Part shown: positions 62,004-64,000 of the stretch, piece by piece
Layout of the letters: every line of letters starts with the position of its first letter
Numbering within the stretch: position 1 is the stretch's first letter
DNA from: Dictyobacter vulcani
Lineage (GTDB): Bacteria; Chloroflexota; Ktedonobacteria; Ktedonobacterales; Ktedonobacteraceae
Direction: 5' to 3'
DNA: 64,000 nt
NCBI RefSeq assembly: GCF_008974265.1
Contig: NZ_BKZW01000001.1
Location: 186,001-250,000, forward strand
Translations under genes and position numbers: made by a program
Notes under the pieces: model-generated
Seen by the model: only the letters and a program-made list of their open reading frames with translations
What the model was told of the DNA's origin: nothing
Database searches by the model: none

Positions 62004-63296
62004 CTATGCACCTGTAAGCAACTGTTTAAATTGAGTTGCCCGATTGGGTGAATCCGGACCAATAATAGCCAGACGACGCCATTCAGGAGCAAAGCAGTTC
62101 CGCGCTACACGCTGTATATCCTCTACCGTGACAGCATCCACCTTTGCAATGACCTCGTCCACGTCCCACACGCGGTTATAGAGGCATTCCTGACTTCCTA
62201 ACCAGGAAGCCATTTGCTGCGTCCCTTCCAAACCAAGGAGGATTCCACCCCGAACATACGCTTTAATCCGCTCTAATTCATCAGCCGGAACAGGCTCCTC
62301 GCATAATCGAGTAAGTTCTGCAATGATAGCACGAATAGCATCTGGTGCTCGGGAAGGATCAACACCTGCACTCACCACCAGGCTACCAGTTTCATAATAA
62401 CTATTGACATAACTTCCAATATCATATGCCAGGCTTTGTTCTTCTCGAATAGATTGAAACAGGCGTGAGCTCATTCCATCACCGAGAATGCCATTAATGA
62501 GAAGCAGTGGATAATAATCCTGAGATGCATATGCGGTCCCGAGCGTCGCCAGACAAATATTGGTCTGTTCTGTATCCTTTTGAATCATACGTACGGGAGA
62601 CGCATCGCGAGGCGGTAAACATTCATTCCAATGAGGATGATCTGCGGGTTCCCAGTCACCAAATAACTGCTTTACCTGCTCAATAACCTGCTCATGATCA
62701 ATATTTCCGGCAACACTGAGTACCAGAGAATTAGGTCGATAATACGTCGTCATATAATCCAACATTTGCTGATGTTGTAGACGCGAAACTATTTCGACCG
62801 ATCCGGCGTCATCTCGACCTAGTGGCAACTCAGGCCACATTGCTTCATCAATTAAAAGATTCACCCACTCCTGTGGATCATCCTGGGTGGAATTCAATTC
62901 CTCAATAATCACGTTCCGCTCTTTTTCCACCTCAGCTGGATCAAAAAGCGGGTTTCGGATCATATCTGCCATTGTCCGTAAGACTACTGGTAAGTATTCA
63001 CCAGGGACACGAGCAGTATAGCTCGTCAACTCTTTTCCCGTACTGCCATTAAAGTTTCCACCCACCCCTTCGATCGCTTCAGAAATTGCTTTCGCGCTCG
63101 GAAATTGCTGCGAGCCTTTAAAAAGCATATGCTCAATAAAATGGGAGACACCTGAAACAGCATCTGGCTCATAACGCGAGCCTACATTAAAAAAGAAAGC
63201 TATACTTGCAGAACGCATACCAGGCATGTGAGTAGTCAGTAGGCGTAGTCCGTTATGTAATGTTGTTCGCACGTAATTCATTCGATAATTGGGCAC
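62004..63296 (-). CDS. M16-family zinc peptidase (processing-peptidase-like)
   Basis: Zinc peptidase of the pitrilysin/mitochondrial-processing-peptidase family, 430 residues. The inverted zinc motif is H52-F-I-E-H56, with the third ligand Glu in NVIIEELN. The Arg-Tyr pair of the C-terminal half may be in GSYVNSYYETGS. The usual partner of PepR/YmxG type is not adjacent. The start is GTG 63296 with GAGG upstream; ATG 63281 is an alternative. It heads the operon that continues with the TPR gene 23 bases later. Confidence 0.9.
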   Translation of the reverse strand: MPNYRMNYVRTTLHNGLRLLTTHMPGMRSASIAFFFNVGSRYEPDAVSGVSHFIEHMLFKGSQQFPSAKAISEAIEGVGGNFNGSTGKELTSYTARVPGEYLPVVLRTMADMIRNPLFDPAEVEKERNVIIEELNSTQDDPQEWVNLLIDEAMWPELPLGRDDAGSVEIVSRLQHQQMLDYMTTYYRPNSLVLSVAGNIDHEQVIEQVKQLFGDWEPADHPHWNECLPPRDASPVRMIQKDTEQTNICLATLGTAYASQDYYPLLLINGILGDGMSSRLFQSIREEQSLAYDIGSYVNSYYETGSLVVSAGVDPSRAPDAIRAIIAELTRLCEEPVPADELERIKAYVRGGILLGLEGTQQMASWLGSQECLYNRVWDVDEVIAKVDAVTVEDIQRVARNCFAPEWRRLAIIGPDSPNRATQFKQLLTGA

Positions 63297-63589
63297 AGAG
63301 CCTCATCCATACGTCGAACGAGCGCCCCGATCTCCTTATAGTACCTGATCAAAAAATACTGTTACAAATTTCAACAGTGTAGCTGTCAATAGATTTCCTA
63401 CATACAAAAATGAGATTACTCGCCGTATTATAGACCGTTTGGCAGACTGCCGCAACAGAAAACAGGCGGAATAGGAAGAAAAGCCGGAAGTTCCAACCTG
63501 GAATCACGTTGAGTAAATGAGCACAAAGATCAGAGCAGAAAGGTACAGATGGAGTTTTTTTTCACCTGCCCCATCTGTAAGAAATGCCA
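63297..63589. other. intergenic region of about 290 bases
   Basis: Contains the minus-strand promoter candidate at 63361-63389. A short stem can be drawn from AGGTACAGATGGAG near 63540 and CCCCATCTGT near 63569, possibly the terminator of the zinc-ribbon gene. No gene seen. Confidence 0.4.
63361..63389 (-). promoter_or_regulatory. promoter candidate for the M16-TPR-roadblock-ndk operon
   Basis: On the minus strand, consensus TTGACA (63389-63384) and TGTAAC (63366-63361) are 17 bases apart, about 65 bases before the GTG at 63296. The -10 is weak. Confidence 0.35.
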
Positions 63590-64000
63590 TTAAATCAAGC
63601 CTATATCGTCGGCAAGCCTGCCCAGGCCTCCTAACAATCCATCATCCTGATCGCGGCGATGATGATGGCGCTGCCCACCAAATCCCAGATTATCTTCAAC
63701 ACGATTCTCAATCTGATTTTCGACACCATGCATGAGCATTTCACCACCCAGAATAGCGGCCGCACCTCCAAGGGCACCCATCGCATATTTGCCACCATTT
63801 CCTTGCAAGAAGCCTCCCATTCCCCCTTGTTGCCCCTGTTGCATAGAGATATTTGCAGGCATTGGTACAACCCCTGCCAGATTGGTACGACAGCTCACAC
63901 ACTGAGCTGAGCCAACAGGAGCCAACGCCATACAGGTTGGACAACGCAACACCATTGGTTGCTGTCCCAGCATCGGTTGCGAATAACCAGGCTGGCTATA
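63590..64000 (-). CDS. zinc-ribbon protein with Gly-rich tail (5' end outside the window)
   Basis: Partial: the frame is open to the right edge, reading YSQPGYSQPMLGQQPM before the domain. A zinc ribbon follows (RCPTCMALAPVGSAQCVSCR; four Cys in two C-x2-C pairs). Then comes a Gln/Gly/Met-rich segment, a hydrophobic Ala/Gly helix (YAMGALGGAAAILGGEML) and a His/Arg-rich end (GQRHHHRRDQDD, then GLLGGLGRLADDIGLI). It may be a small membrane-associated scaffold. The start at ATG 63973 is possible, but the Gln/Pro run before it suggests the true start lies further upstream. Function unknown. Confidence 0.65.
   Translation of the reverse strand, partial: YSQPGYSQPMLGQQPMVLRCPTCMALAPVGSAQCVSCRTNLAGVVPMPANISMQQGQQGGMGGFLQGNGGKYAMGALGGAAAILGGEMLMHGVENQIENRVEDNLGFGGQRHHHRRDQDDGLLGGLGRLADDIGLI

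Noticed and set aside
1..64000. CRISPR arrays, insertion sequences, prophage or integrase genes
   Set aside because: No regularly spaced repeats, no transposase or integrase motifs and no terminal repeats flanking a gene were seen on either strand.

Overview
The window looks like chromosomal DNA of a soil-type member of the Chloroflexota, most likely class Ktedonobacteria. This is an inference from gene content: a form II molybdenum hydroxylase cluster with its CoxD/CoxE/XdhC maturation genes, proteins with long Pro/Gln-rich tails, a TPR protein full of P-x-W-L-x-x-L motifs beside a roadblock protein, frequent GTG/TTG starts, and a base composition near half GC. I see no phage, insertion sequence, CRISPR array or plasmid functions. 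One tRNA gene (Glu, anticodon CTC) is present.

Layout. 0-1 kb: a frameshifted sirtuin. 1-12 kb (+): a surface-glycan block with a GtrB-like GT2, a GT4, a sugar-nucleotide epimerase, a flippase-like membrane protein, an HlyD-type adaptor, a TPR membrane protein and a very large GT-C/PMT-like transferase. 12-14.4 kb: two membrane proteins of unknown function. 14.9-17.9 kb: beta-phosphoglucomutase plus GH65 disaccharide phosphorylase. 18-20 kb: tRNA-Glu, a cupredoxin lipoprotein and a second lipoprotein. 20.3-29.1 kb (+): molybdenum hydroxylase subunits (small, large, medium), an M29 aminopeptidase, a MoxR ATPase, a VWA protein and two XdhC-type proteins. 29.5-34.7 kb: LytR-CpsA-Psr protein, kinase-like/FHA protein, AidB-like dehydrogenase (-), ferritin-like protein. 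34.7-38.1 kb (-): homoserine dehydrogenase and MurJ. 38.5-45.3 kb (+): desaturase, mannose-1-phosphate guanylyltransferase, an unusual GT2 with a CysRS-like tail, oligoendopeptidase F, CsbD. 45.5-56.9 kb: glucose-6-phosphate dehydrogenase, a disulfide reductase, a coiled-coil membrane protein, an alpha/beta hydrolase, a CrtI-like desaturase, nicotinate phosphoribosyltransferase, small membrane proteins and a Cys-rich peptide. 57.2-63.3 kb (-): an apparent operon M16 peptidase, TPR/PxWLxxL protein, roadblock protein, NDP kinase. A zinc-ribbon protein runs off the right edge.

Two features cut across regions. First, seven genes carry eight single-base indels (seven losses, one gain), most in short homopolymers, and each gene becomes full length when the base is restored. 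This points to an error-prone assembly more than to gene decay; frames are described here as corrected. Second, many 3' ends carry long, perfect inverted repeats (13-25 bp arms, one 32-bp palindrome), some with U-tracts (ordinary terminators) and some without.
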